From: Teichococcus rhizosphaerae
Lineage (GTDB): Bacteria > Pseudomonadota > Alphaproteobacteria > Acetobacterales > Acetobacteraceae
Length of the DNA stretch: 64,000 nucleotides
Assembly: GCF_002631185.1 (NCBI RefSeq)
Contig: NZ_PDNU01000004.1
Location: 1-64,000, forward strand
Direction of reading: 5' to 3'
Part shown: piece by piece, positions 42,032 to 50,209 of the stretch
How the letters are laid out: every line of letters begins with the position of its first letter
Numbering within the stretch: the stretch's first letter is position 1
Notes under the pieces: generated by a model
What the model saw: the letters and a program-made list of their open reading frames with translations, nothing else
What the model was told of the DNA's origin: nothing
Database searches by the model: none
Position numbers and translations under genes: made by a program

Positions 42032-43249
42032 ATGATGTACCAGATCTATCAGGCCCAGCAGGACCTGATGACACCGATCCGGCTCTTTGCCCGGGGAACC
42101 GGGGCGGTGTTGCGGCAGTTCGATACCGGGCGGCCCGAGACCTTCGCCCTGCGGCAGCTGACCGCGGCCCTGGAGCTGCTCGGCAGCACCGGCATCACCC
42201 ACACCCGCCCCCCCTTCGGCTTCACCAGCGTCGAGATCGGCAACAGGGATGTCGCCGTGGAGGAGGTGCCGCTCCACAGCACCCCGTTCGGCACGCTGCT
42301 GCACTTCCGCAAGGACATCGACCTGCCCCAGCCCAAGGTGCTGGTGGTGGCCCCCATGTCCGGCCACTTCGCCACCCTGCTGCGCGGCACGGTGCAGGTG
42401 CTGCTGCCGGAGAACGACGTCTACATCACCGACTGGACCAATGCCCGCGACGTGCCGCTTTCCGCCGGCCGGTTCGGCATGGACGAGTTCATCGACCATG
42501 TGATCCGCTTCCAGGAGGAGATCGGGCAGGGCGGCCATGTGCTGGCGGTGTGCCAGCCGGCCGTGCCGGTGCTGGCCGCGGTCGCCGCGATGTCGGAGAG
42601 CCGGAACCCCGCCACGCCGCGCAGCATGACGCTGATGGCCGGCCCCATCGACACCCGCATCAGCCCGACCAAGGTGAACGAGCTGGCGCAGGGCAACACC
42701 ATCGAGTGGTTCGAGAAGAACCTCGTGGACACCGTGCCGTGGCGCTTCCAGGGCGGCGGGCGGAAGGTCTATCCGGGCGCCCTGCAGCTCACCGCCTTCA
42801 TGTCGATGAACATGAACCGCCATGTGCGGGCGCATCTGGAGCAGTACCGCAACCTGGTGGGCGGCGACTCGGAGCTGGCCGATGCGCACCGGCGCTTCTA
42901 TGACGAGTACCTGGCGGTGATGGACCTGCCGGCGGAGTTCTACCTGGAAACCGTCCGCACCGTGTTCCAGGAGCACCACATGCCGCTGGGAAAGTTCCAC
43001 TACCGCGGCCGGCTGGTGCGGCCGGAGCTGATCCGCCACACCCGGCTGCTGACGGTGGAGGGCGAGCGGGACGACATCTGCGCCATCGGCCAGACGGCGG
43101 CGGCGCTCGACCTCTGCTCCGGCCTGCCCGCCGGCATGAAGCGCAACCACCTGCAGACGGGCGCCGGCCATTACGGCGTGTTCAGCGGCCGCCGCTGGGC
43201 GAACGAGGTCTATCCGCTGGTGCGCGACACCATCGAGGCCGCTTCCTGA
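42032..43249 (+). CDS. phaZ: Intracellular polyhydroxyalkanoate depolymerase
   Basis: 405 residues. The N-terminus MMYQIYQAQQDLMTPIRLFARG is typical of intracellular PhaZ. The catalytic nucleophile sits in VLAVCQPAVPVLA, where cysteine replaces the usual lipase-box serine. Also seen: PKVLVVAPMSGHFATLLRGTVQVLLPENDVYITDWTNARDVPL, GFMSMN-like TAFMSMNMNRH, and the histidine in QTGAGHYGVFSGRRW. It mobilises stored poly-3-hydroxybutyrate granules in the cytosol. A TTG start 36 bases upstream is possible, but the ATG matches family N-termini. No PHA synthase is in the window. A hairpin follows the gene. Confidence 0.93.
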   Translation: MMYQIYQAQQDLMTPIRLFARGTGAVLRQFDTGRPETFALRQLTAALELLGSTGITHTRPPFGFTSVEIGNRDVAVEEVPLHSTPFGTLLHFRKDIDLPQPKVLVVAPMSGHFATLLRGTVQVLLPENDVYITDWTNARDVPLSAGRFGMDEFIDHVIRFQEEIGQGGHVLAVCQPAVPVLAAVAAMSESRNPATPRSMTLMAGPIDTRISPTKVNELAQGNTIEWFEKNLVDTVPWRFQGGGRKVYPGALQLTAFMSMNMNRHVRAHLEQYRNLVGGDSELADAHRRFYDEYLAVMDLPAEFYLETVRTVFQEHHMPLGKFHYRGRLVRPELIRHTRLLTVEGERDDICAIGQTAAALDLCSGLPAGMKRNHLQTGAGHYGVFSGRRWANEVYPLVRDTIEAAS

Positions 43250-43256
43250 GGCGCCC

Positions 43257-43282
43257 GGGGAGGGGGAGCCGCCCCCCTTCCC
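43257..43282. terminator. Hairpin between convergent phaZ and flavin reductase
   Basis: GGGAGGGGG and CCCCCCTTCCC pair with one bulge in the 49-base gap between the two convergent stops. GC-only, without a T-run. Confidence 0.35.
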
Positions 43283-43298
43283 GCCCTGCCGCCCCGCC

Positions 43299-43799
43299 CT
43301 ACGCCACGGGATGGCCGAGATGGTGGTAGTCCCGCTGCCACCAGATCAGCGCCGGGCCGGGCGCGCCGAAGCGGATCGCCCGGATGCTGGCGAAGAATAC
43401 GCTGTGCGTCCCCTTCTCCAGCACCTCGTCGATCACGCAGTCCATCGACACGGCGGCATCGGCCAGCACGGGCGCGCCGGTTTCCAGCGCCGTCCAGTCG
43501 CCATGGGCGAAGCGCTGCTCCGCCGTGGTGGCGCCGGTGAAGCCGGCAAAGACGTTGGACAGCTCCTGCTGCCCCGCCGAGAGCACGTTCACGCACAGCA
43601 CGCCATTGCCCTTGATGGCCGCGTTCTGCCCGCTGTTGCGGTTGATGCAGACCAGCAGCGTGGCGGGGTCGTCGGTCACGCTGCACACGGCGCTGGCGGT
43701 CAGGCCGGCGCGGCCGCCCGGGCCGTCGCTGGTGATCAGGCTCACCGCCGCGCCCAGGCGCGCCATGGCTTCACGGAAATCGGGGCGGGAGACGGTCAT
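43299..43799 (-). CDS. Flavin reductase family protein
   Basis: 166 residues. FMN-binding split-barrel of the HpaC/RutF type: FREAMARLGAAVSLITSDGPGGRAGLTASAVCSVTDDPATLLVCINRNSG, VLCVNVLSAGQQELSNVFAG and DCVIDEVLEKGTHSVFFASI. It supplies reduced flavin to a partner monooxygenase, commonly for aromatic or pyrimidine ring oxidation. No partner oxygenase is adjacent. An upstream start would add seven residues. A dienelactone hydrolase gene lies divergently 192 bases upstream, so an aromatic-degradation link is conceivable. Confidence 0.9.
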   Translation of the reverse strand: MTVSRPDFREAMARLGAAVSLITSDGPGGRAGLTASAVCSVTDDPATLLVCINRNSGQNAAIKGNGVLCVNVLSAGQQELSNVFAGFTGATTAEQRFAHGDWTALETGAPVLADAAVSMDCVIDEVLEKGTHSVFFASIRAIRFGAPGPALIWWQRDYHHLGHPVA

Positions 43800-43991
43800 G
43801 CGGGAGGCACCTTCGGGCATGCGTGTCACATGGTGCCATGCGGGCCTCCTGCAAACCACCCGGGGCGCCGGCGAAAGGGGTGGGCGCCCGGCGAAGGGAG
43901 CGCTGGCGAAAGCCTGAAGCGGCGGGGCGCTTCCGCCCGCCCGGCATCCCGCTATCCTGCGTCGCTCCGGAACCGCGAGCGAGGAGACGAC

Positions 43992-44690
43992 ATGCCCGAA
44001 ATCACGATCCAGGCCGCCGATGGCAGCGGCAGCTTCTCGGCCTACCTGGCCATGCCGAAGCAGGTGCCGGCCGGCGCGGTGGTGATGATCCAGGAGATCT
44101 TCGGCGTGAACCACGCCATGCGCTCGCTCTCCGACTGGGTGGCCGACATGGGCTTCATCGCCATCTGCCCCGACCTGTTCTGGCGCCAGGAGCCCGGCAT
44201 CCAGCTCACCGACGGCAGCAAGGAGGAGTGGGACCGAGCCTTCGCGCTGATGAACGGCTTCGACCAGCGGAAGGGCATCGAGGACCTGAAGGCGACGCTC
44301 GCCGCGGTGCGCACCATGCCGGGCTGCAACGGCAAGGCCGGCACCATGGGCTTCTGCCTGGGCGGGCGGCTGGCCTTCATGATGGCGACCGACTCCGATG
44401 CAGACTGCAACATCTCCTATTACGGCGTCGGCATCGACGGGCTGCTGGAGGGAGTGGGCCGCATCAGGAATCCGCTGCTGATGCACATCGCCGAGCTGGA
44501 CAAGTTCGTGCCGGAGGAGGCGCGCCGGAAGATCCTGGCGGGCGTCGGGGGCAACGGCCAGGTCGCGGCGCATGTCTATCCGGGGGTCGATCACGCCTTC
44601 GCCCGCATGGGCGGGCATAGCTGGGACGGGCGCGCGGCGACCATCGCCAACGGGCGCACGGCGGAGCTGCTGGCGAAGTGCCTGGGGTGA
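43992..44690 (+). CDS. Dienelactone hydrolase family protein
   Basis: 232 residues, alpha/beta-hydrolase. The nucleophile is cysteine in GTMGFCLGGRLAFMM, characteristic of carboxymethylenebutenolidase. The acid lies near HIAELDKFVPEEARRK, and the histidine in VYPGVDHAFARMGG. The N-terminus VVMIQEIFGVNHAMRSLSDWVADMGFIAICPDLFWRQEPG is the usual oxyanion region. It hydrolyses dienelactone to maleylacetate in the modified ortho pathway, though many paralogs have other ester substrates. The GAGGAGACGAC site fixes the ATG. Confidence 0.9.
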   Translation: MPEITIQAADGSGSFSAYLAMPKQVPAGAVVMIQEIFGVNHAMRSLSDWVADMGFIAICPDLFWRQEPGIQLTDGSKEEWDRAFALMNGFDQRKGIEDLKATLAAVRTMPGCNGKAGTMGFCLGGRLAFMMATDSDADCNISYYGVGIDGLLEGVGRIRNPLLMHIAELDKFVPEEARRKILAGVGGNGQVAAHVYPGVDHAFARMGGHSWDGRAATIANGRTAELLAKCLG

Positions 44691-44699
44691 GGCGGGAAG

Positions 44700-44724
44700 G
44701 CCGGGGGGGAAGGAGTTCCCCCGG
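44700..44724. terminator. Hairpin between convergent DLH and GNAT genes
   Basis: GCCGGGGGGAA and TTCCCCCGGC form a ten-base stem around GGAG in the 58-base gap where the two genes converge. Confidence 0.5.
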
Positions 44725-44748
44725 CTCGCCTTCCTGTCCGGCCGGGCT

Positions 44749-45330
44749 TCAGGGGCCGAGGCGGGCCTCGATCCAGCCGGCGCGGTCCAGGCGGTAGAGC
44801 ATGTGGCGGCGCAGGCGGTGGCCCTGGGGGATGCGCGGATGCTCGAATGCGCCGGCGGGCCGCATCCCCAGCCGCTCCATCAGCGCCCAGGAGCGCAGGT
44901 TCTCGGCCACGGTGAAGGCGACGATCTCCGCCAGCCCCAGCGGCCCGAAGCCATGCGCCAGGGCGATGCGCGCCGCCTCCTCGGCATAGCCCTGCCGCTG
45001 GAAGGCGGTGGCGAAGCGCCAGCCGATCTCCACCGGCGGGTCGGCCGGCGCGTCCCAGGGGATGCTTTCCCAGGAAAGCCGCGCCAGGCCGCACAGCCCG
45101 ATCACGCCCGGCGCCTCCCGCCGCTCCACCGCCCAGAAGCCATGGCCATGCGCCTCCAGATGCGCCGTGAGCCGGTCCATGAAGGCATCCGAGGCGGCGC
45201 GGTCGAGCGTCGTGGGGAAATGGCGCATCACCGCCGGGTCGGCGTTCAGCGCGGCCAGGGCGTCGCGGTCCTCTTCCCGCCAGGGGCGCAGGATCAGGCG
45301 CGGCGTGTGCAGGGTGAGCGGGGTGGCCAT
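44749..45330 (-). CDS. GNAT family N-acetyltransferase (RimJ/RimL-like)
   Basis: 193 residues. Starts LTLHTPRLILRPWREEDRDALAALNADPAVMRHFP, the standard opening of RimJ/RimL-like acetyltransferases. The acetyl-CoA loop is FQRQGYAEEAARIALAHGFGPLGL, followed by IVAFTVAENLRSWALMERLGM and PQGHRLRRHMLYRL. It transfers an acetyl group to a protein N-terminus or a small amine; the target is unknown. The start ATG lies at the edge of a palindromic repeat region. Confidence 0.9.
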   Translation of the reverse strand: MATPLTLHTPRLILRPWREEDRDALAALNADPAVMRHFPTTLDRAASDAFMDRLTAHLEAHGHGFWAVERREAPGVIGLCGLARLSWESIPWDAPADPPVEIGWRFATAFQRQGYAEEAARIALAHGFGPLGLAEIVAFTVAENLRSWALMERLGMRPAGAFEHPRIPQGHRLRRHMLYRLDRAGWIEARLGP

Positions 45331-45340
45331 GCCCGCCAGC

Positions 45341-45379
45341 CTAGAGCAGATCCCCCTTGGGCGGAATCGCCCGATGGGG
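45341..45379. repeat. REP-like palindromic element
   Basis: CTAGAGCAGAT is followed by a hairpin in which CCCC...GGGCG and CGCCC...GGGG pair around GAAT (GGGCGGAATCGCCC core). It lies in the gap between the GNAT start and the CoA-transferase operon. The CTAGAGCA lead lacks a matching right arm here, as if half of a longer palindrome. No second copy was found in the window. Confidence 0.45.
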
Positions 45380-45477
45380 CGAGGCTGCCCACCGCCCGCC
45401 ACGGGCCGGCCCGCCAGCCACCCCCCTCCCCCCGCGCGCCCCGAAGGGGCTATGGTGCCGCACGGAGGAAACGGCCC

Positions 45478-46302
45478 ATGACCCCTGAGACCCTGGAGGC
45501 CCTCGCGCAGCGCGTGCCGGACGGCGCGATGGTGGCGCTGCCGCCCGACAATTCCCTGCCTTCGGTCGCGCTGGCCAAGGCGCTGATCCGCCGCCGCGCC
45601 CGGGGGCTGCGGCTGCTGGGCGTCCCCGTCTCGGGCTTCGCGACCGACATGCTGATCGGCGCGGGCTGCGTGGCGGAGGTGCAGACCAGCGCCGTCAGCC
45701 TGGGCGAGGCGGGCTTCGCCCCCCGCTTCACCGCCGCGCTGAGGGAAGGCCGCATCACGGTGCGGGACGCCACCTGCCCGGCCATCCACACCATGCTCCA
45801 GGCGGCCGAGAAGGGCGTTCCCTTCATGCCGCTGCGCGGGCTGATCGGCAGCGACATCCTGGCCAACCGGCCGGACTGGCGCGTCATCGACAACCCCTTC
45901 GCCGAGGGAGGGGACCCGATCGTGCTGCTGCCCGCCCTGTCGCCGGACTTCGCCCTGTTCCACGCCGTCATGGCGGACCGCGAGGGCAATGTCTGGGTCG
46001 GCCGCCGGCGGGAATGCGCCACCATTGCCCATGCCGCCCGCGCCGCGCTGGTCACGGTGGAGCGCCTGCACGAGGGCAACCTGCTGGAGGATGAGCGCCT
46101 CGCCCCCGGCACCATCAGCGCCACCTATGTCAGCGGCATCGCCCTCGCGCCGCGCGGCGCGCGGCCCGTGGCGCTGCTCGACGAATACGGCATGGACAGC
46201 GCCTTCATCGCCGGCTACGCCCGCGCCGCCCGCACCGAGGAAGGCTTCCAGGAGTGGCTCGCCCGCCACGTCACCCCGCAGGCCGAGGAGGCCCTGGCAT
46301 GA
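45478..46302 (+). CDS. CoA-transferase family I-like protein, subunit A
   Basis: 274 residues. Rossmann-like family I CoA-transferase fold: VPDGAMVALPPDNSLPSVALAKALIRRRARGLRLLGVPVSGFATDMLIGAGCVAEV with AVSLGEAGFAPRFTAALREGRI, then PFMPLRGLIGSDIL and FHAVMADREGNVWVGRRRECATIAHAARAALVTVE. It resembles the alpha subunit of glutaconate CoA-transferase or IpdA-type hydrolases. The stop overlaps the subunit B start by ATGA, so the two are made together. An AGGAGGAAACGGCCC-like site precedes the ATG. Substrate unknown; a ring-cleavage or dicarboxylic acyl-CoA is plausible. Confidence 0.85.
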   Translation: MTPETLEALAQRVPDGAMVALPPDNSLPSVALAKALIRRRARGLRLLGVPVSGFATDMLIGAGCVAEVQTSAVSLGEAGFAPRFTAALREGRITVRDATCPAIHTMLQAAEKGVPFMPLRGLIGSDILANRPDWRVIDNPFAEGGDPIVLLPALSPDFALFHAVMADREGNVWVGRRRECATIAHAARAALVTVERLHEGNLLEDERLAPGTISATYVSGIALAPRGARPVALLDEYGMDSAFIAGYARAARTEEGFQEWLARHVTPQAEEALA

Positions 46303-47057
46303 TCCACCCCGAGGAGCGCCTCGCCGCCGCCCTGGCCCGGCTGATCCTGGATCCGGCCGCGCCGCCCGCCCGCCACATCGCGGTGGGCGCCGCCTCGCCC
46401 ATCCCGGCGGCGGCCTGCTGGCTGGTGCGGAAGTCCGGCCACCCGGTCCGCCTTTCCCTGCTGCACAAGCGCAGCGGCAACCCCTTCACCGAGGGCACGC
46501 GGGAGCTGTTCGACCTCACCGGCCAGGGACGGATCGACCTGTTCTTCCTGGGCGGCGGGCAGATCGACGGCCAGGCCAACATCAACCTGGTCGGCACGGG
46601 CGAGTGGCCCGGCACGGAGGCGCGCTTCCCCGGCAGCTTCGGCAGCGCCTTCATGTACATGATGACGCCGCGCACCATCCTGTTCCGCGAGGAGCACTCG
46701 CCCCGCGTGCTGGTGCCGCGGGTGGACAACATCTCCGCCCCCGGCCTTTCCGCCCCCGGCGTGTTCCGGCGCGGCACGGCGCAGGCGCTGGTGACCGGCC
46801 GCGCCGTCTTCCGCTTCGACCCCGCGCGCGGCCGCTTCGCGCTGGAAAGCGCCCATCCCGGCGAGGACGCCGCGAGCATCCGCGCCGCCACCGGCTTCGA
46901 CTATGACGAGCCCGCGCATCTCCCCGCCACGCCGGACCCGGCGCCGGAGCAGCTCGCCCTGCTGCGCGGCCCGGTGCGCGACGAGATGCTGGAAACCTAC
47001 CCCGAGTTCTGCGCCCGCGTGTTCGGCGCAGCCGAGAAGAAGGACGCCGCCGCATGA
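46299..47057 (+). CDS. CoA-transferase family I-like protein, subunit B
   Basis: 252 residues, the partner of subunit A. Beta-subunit landmarks are DLFFLGGGQIDGQANINLVGTGEWPGTEARFPGSFGSAFMYMM and RVLVPRVDNISAPGLSAPGV. The catalytic glutamate of classical transferases, normally in an E-N/S-G context, is not visible. That also marks IpdB-like hydrolases, which act on ring-opened acyl-CoAs without a covalent CoA intermediate. Whether this pair is a transferase or a hydrolase is therefore open. Overlaps the genes on both sides by ATGA. Confidence 0.82.
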   Translation: MIHPEERLAAALARLILDPAAPPARHIAVGAASPIPAAACWLVRKSGHPVRLSLLHKRSGNPFTEGTRELFDLTGQGRIDLFFLGGGQIDGQANINLVGTGEWPGTEARFPGSFGSAFMYMMTPRTILFREEHSPRVLVPRVDNISAPGLSAPGVFRRGTAQALVTGRAVFRFDPARGRFALESAHPGEDAASIRAATGFDYDEPAHLPATPDPAPEQLALLRGPVRDEMLETYPEFCARVFGAAEKKDAAA

Positions 47058-48310
47058 CCGATGCCCTCCCCACCAACGATGCTGCCACGGGCGACGCTTC
47101 CATGGGCAACGGCCTGGCGCGCTCCGCCGGCGCGCTCGCCGGGCTGAAGGTGATCGACCTGACGCGCGTGCTGGGCGGCCCCTACTGCACCATGATCCTG
47201 TCCGACCACGGCGCCGAGGTGATCAAGGTGGAGCCGCCGCAGGGCGACGAGGTGCGCGAATGGGGCCCGCCCTTCCACGGCGACGCCGCCAGCTACTTCA
47301 TCGGCGTCAACCGCAACAAGAAGTCGATCGCGCTCGACCTCGCCAAGCCCTCCGGCCGCGCCGTGCTGCTGCGCATGCTGGAGGACGCGGACGTGCTGGT
47401 GGAGAACTTCAAGCCCGGCTCCATGGAGAAGTGGGGGCTGGGCTATGAGGAGGTTCTCAGCAAGAAGTTCCCGCGGCTGGTGCATTGCCGCGTCTCGGGC
47501 TTCGGCGCCACCGGCCCGCGCGGCGGCCTGCCAGGCTACGACGCCATCATCCAGGCCATGGTCGGGCTGATGTCGGTCAACGGCACGCCGGAGACGGCGC
47601 CGGTGCGCATGGGCACGCCGATCGTCGATCTCGCCACCGGCCTGTATTCCTCCATCGGCATCCTGATGGCGCTGCAGGAGCGGGCCCGTTCCGGCCAGGG
47701 CCAGTATGTGGACATGACGCTGCACGATTGCGGCATGGCGCTGCTGCACCCGCAGGCCGCCAACTACCTGCTGAACGACAAGCGCCCCAAGGCCACGGGC
47801 AACCCGCACCCGAACATCGCGCCCTACTCGGCCTTCCGCACCCGGACCTGCGAGATCTTCGTGGCCTGCGGCAACGACCCCGCCTTCCGCAAGTTCTGCG
47901 CCTTCCTCGGCCTGGATGGGCTGCCGGAGGACCCGCGCTTCCGCACCAATGGCGACCGCGTGACCAACCGCGAGGCGCTGGCCGCCATCCTGGAGCAGCG
48001 CCTTTCCACCGAGGACGGCCACGACCTCACGGACCGCCTGCTGGCCGCCGGCCTGCCCGCCGGCCCCGTGCTGAACGTGGACGAGGCGCTGGCCGCCCCG
48101 CACACGGCGCACCGGGAGATGGTGACGCAGCTCGGCGAGTTCCGCGCGCTGGGCACGCCCATCAAGCTTTCGCGCACGCCGGGCGGCACGCGCGCGGCGC
48201 CCCCCGCCTTCAACCAGCATGGCGAGGACGTGCTGGCCGCCCATGGCTACAGCCCCGAGGAGATCGCCGCCCTGAAGGCCGAGGGCGTGCTGATCGAGAA
48301 GCGCCGCTGA
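47054..48310 (+). CDS. CaiB/BaiF family (type III) CoA-transferase
   Basis: 418 residues. Family features are LKVIDLTRVLGGPYCTMILSDHGAEVIKVEPPQGDE, YFIGVNRNKKSIALDL, ADVLVENFKPGSMEKWGLGYE, and RVSGFGATGPRGGLPGYDAIIQAMVGLMSVNG, whose aspartate in PGYD is the expected acyl-carrying residue. It interchanges CoA between carboxylic acids through mixed-anhydride and thioester intermediates. Its start overlaps the family I subunit B gene by ATGA, giving a three-gene operon with two unrelated CoA-transferase types. The C-terminus is lysine/glutamate-rich. A terminator follows. Confidence 0.93.
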   Translation: MTDALPTNDAATGDASMGNGLARSAGALAGLKVIDLTRVLGGPYCTMILSDHGAEVIKVEPPQGDEVREWGPPFHGDAASYFIGVNRNKKSIALDLAKPSGRAVLLRMLEDADVLVENFKPGSMEKWGLGYEEVLSKKFPRLVHCRVSGFGATGPRGGLPGYDAIIQAMVGLMSVNGTPETAPVRMGTPIVDLATGLYSSIGILMALQERARSGQGQYVDMTLHDCGMALLHPQAANYLLNDKRPKATGNPHPNIAPYSAFRTRTCEIFVACGNDPAFRKFCAFLGLDGLPEDPRFRTNGDRVTNREALAAILEQRLSTEDGHDLTDRLLAAGLPAGPVLNVDEALAAPHTAHREMVTQLGEFRALGTPIKLSRTPGGTRAAPPAFNQHGEDVLAAHGYSPEEIAALKAEGVLIEKRR

Positions 48311-48329
48311 ACTGACGCAAGAAGGATGA

Positions 48330-48362
48330 GGCCCGGGGAACTCCTTCCCCGGCCTTTCTTTC
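48330..48362 (+). terminator. Terminator of the CoA-transferase operon
   Basis: GGCCCGGGGAA and TTCCCCGGCC pair with a one-base bulge around CTCC and are followed by TTTCTTTC, 20 bases after the last stop codon. Confidence 0.7.
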
Positions 48363-48420
48363 CCGCCCGGCCGCACCCGCCGGAGTGCGCCGCCTCGCCT
48401 TCCGCGCCACAACCCCGGCC

Positions 48421-49320
48421 ATGAACACATCCCTCACGCCCCGCCAATGGGGATTGCTGCTGATGCTCGCCCTGGCCTGGGGCGGCAGCTTCTTCTTCAT
48501 GGCCGTGGCGGGCGCGGCCTGGCCGCCCTTCACCGTGGTGCTCGCGCGCGTGGCGCTGGCGGCGGCGCTGCTGTGGGGCCTGCTGGCGCTGAACCGGCAG
48601 CGCCTGCCGCTGCGCCGCCCGGTGCTGCTGGCCTGCCTCGGCATGGCGGTGCTGAACAACCTCACCCCCTTCAGCCTGATCGTCTGGGCGCAGCAGAGCA
48701 TCCCGAGCAGCCTGGCCTCGGTGGTGAACGCGGCGACGCCGGTGCTGACCGCGGTGGTCGCGCATTTCGCCACGGCGGACGAGAAGCTCAGCGGCCACCG
48801 CCTGGTCGGCGTGCTGGTGGGGCTGGGCGGCGTGGCGGTGCTGGCCGGGCCCGCGGCCTTCGGCGCGGGGGCCGAGCTGCCCGGCATCCTGGCCGGGCTC
48901 GGCGCCTGCCTCAGCTACGCGGTGGCGGGGGTGTGGGGCCGGCGCTTCCGCCGCCTCGGCGTGCCACCGCTCGCCGCCGCCGCCGGCCAGACCACAGCGA
49001 GCTGCCTGCTCGCCCTGCCGCTGGTGCTGCTGCTGGACCGGCCCTGGCACCTGCCGCCCCCGGGGCCGGAGGTGATCCTGGCCGTGCTGGCGCTGGGGCT
49101 GATCTCCACCGGCATCGCCTATGCGCTGTTCTTCCGCCTGCTGGCCGAGGCCGGCGCCACCAACACCGCGCTGGTGACGCAGCTCGTGCCCGTCATGGCC
49201 ATCCTTCTCGGCGTGCTGGTGCTGGGGGAGGCGCTGCTGCCGCGCCACCTGGCGGGCATGGCGCTGATCGCGCTCGGCTTCGCGCTGCTGGATGGCAGGC
49301 TGCGGCGCCGTGCCGCTTGA
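48421..49320 (+). CDS. DMT superfamily (EamA) transporter
   Basis: 299 residues with ten hydrophobic helices in two EamA halves. Landmarks are MLALAWGGSFFFMAVAGAAWPPFTVVLARVALAAALLW, FSLIVWAQQSIPSSLASVVNAATPVLTAVVAHF, and in the second half ISTGIAYALFFRLLAEAGATNTALVTQLVPVMAILLGVLVLGE. Such exporters move amino acids or metabolites out of the cell; the substrate is not predictable. It lies 110 bases after the CoA-transferase operon, beyond its terminator, so it is probably independent. Confidence 0.93.
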   Translation: MNTSLTPRQWGLLLMLALAWGGSFFFMAVAGAAWPPFTVVLARVALAAALLWGLLALNRQRLPLRRPVLLACLGMAVLNNLTPFSLIVWAQQSIPSSLASVVNAATPVLTAVVAHFATADEKLSGHRLVGVLVGLGGVAVLAGPAAFGAGAELPGILAGLGACLSYAVAGVWGRRFRRLGVPPLAAAAGQTTASCLLALPLVLLLDRPWHLPPPGPEVILAVLALGLISTGIAYALFFRLLAEAGATNTALVTQLVPVMAILLGVLVLGEALLPRHLAGMALIALGFALLDGRLRRRAA

Positions 49321-49365
49321 TCTGGCGCAACACGGCGCCCCCCTTTCCGCGCTAGGCTGCGGCGC

Positions 49366-50145
49366 ATGATCGCCAACTGCCTGCATGACCTCACCGCCCT
49401 TGGCCCCGGTGGGCTGGCCGCGTTGATGAGCGCCCTGTTCCTGGCCGGGCTGGCGGGCGGCGCCACCCATTGCGCCGCCATGTGCGCCCCCTTCGTGCTG
49501 GCGCAGGCGGCGGCGGTGGCGCCAAGCAGCGCGGGCGGCGGCCGGCTGGCGCGGCTCGGCGGCGCGGCGCTGCTGCCCTACCACACGGGCCGGATGCTGG
49601 GTTACGCCCTGCTGGGCGCCCTGGTGGGCGGCGGCGCCGGGCTGGCGGGGGGCCTGGCCGAGGCGGGCACCACTCCCGGCGCCCTGCGCCTGGCGCTGGC
49701 GGCGCTGCTGCTGCTGGCGGCGCTGCTGATGCTGGGGCAGGCTTCCGCCCGGCTGGGGGGGAGCCGCCTGGCGCAGTGGCTGCCGCGCCTGCCCGCGCCG
49801 CGCCTGCCGGGCTTCCTGTCCCGGCACCTGGGCGGGCTGCTGGCGGCGCCCGGCGGCTGGCGCGGCGTGGCGCTGGGGCTGATGCTCTCCGCCCTGCCCT
49901 GCGGCCTGCTCTATGGCGCGCTGGCGGGCGCCGCGGCCGCCGGCAGCGCGCTCGGCGGGGCGCTGGCGATGCTGGCCTTCTGCGCCGGCACCGTGCCGGC
50001 GCTGATGGGCGTGGCGCTGCTGGGCCGCTTCTTCGGCCGCCGCGCCGGGCCGCGCCTGCGGCAGGCGGGCGCCGCGCTGTTCGGGCTGAACGCGGTGATG
50101 CTGACGGCCCTGGCCTGGCGGCTGTTGCAGGCACAACCCTCTTAG
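49366..50145 (+). CDS. Sulfite exporter TauE/SafE (UreH-like) family membrane protein
   Basis: 259 residues with about seven helices. The opening ALMSALFLAGLAGGATHCAAMCAPFVLAQA contains the THC-x-x-M-C pattern of the TauE-like cation/thiol transport family, followed by LPYHTGRMLGYALLGALVGG and, in the second half, GLMLSALPCGLLYGALAGAAAAGSALGGALAMLAFCAGTVPAL. The paired cysteines near the membrane suggest metal or thiol handling, as in cytochrome-oxidase copper-delivery relatives. Function not defined. Next gene after 64 bases is the poly-proline protein; no shared role is evident. Confidence 0.88.
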   Translation: MIANCLHDLTALGPGGLAALMSALFLAGLAGGATHCAAMCAPFVLAQAAAVAPSSAGGGRLARLGGAALLPYHTGRMLGYALLGALVGGGAGLAGGLAEAGTTPGALRLALAALLLLAALLMLGQASARLGGSRLAQWLPRLPAPRLPGFLSRHLGGLLAAPGGWRGVALGLMLSALPCGLLYGALAGAAAAGSALGGALAMLAFCAGTVPALMGVALLGRFFGRRAGPRLRQAGAALFGLNAVMLTALAWRLLQAQPS

Positions 50146-50209
50146 CCTTCCTTTACCGCCTGCCCCCGACCTTCCCTCCGGCGCCACCGGACGAGGAAGG
50201 AAGGAAGGG

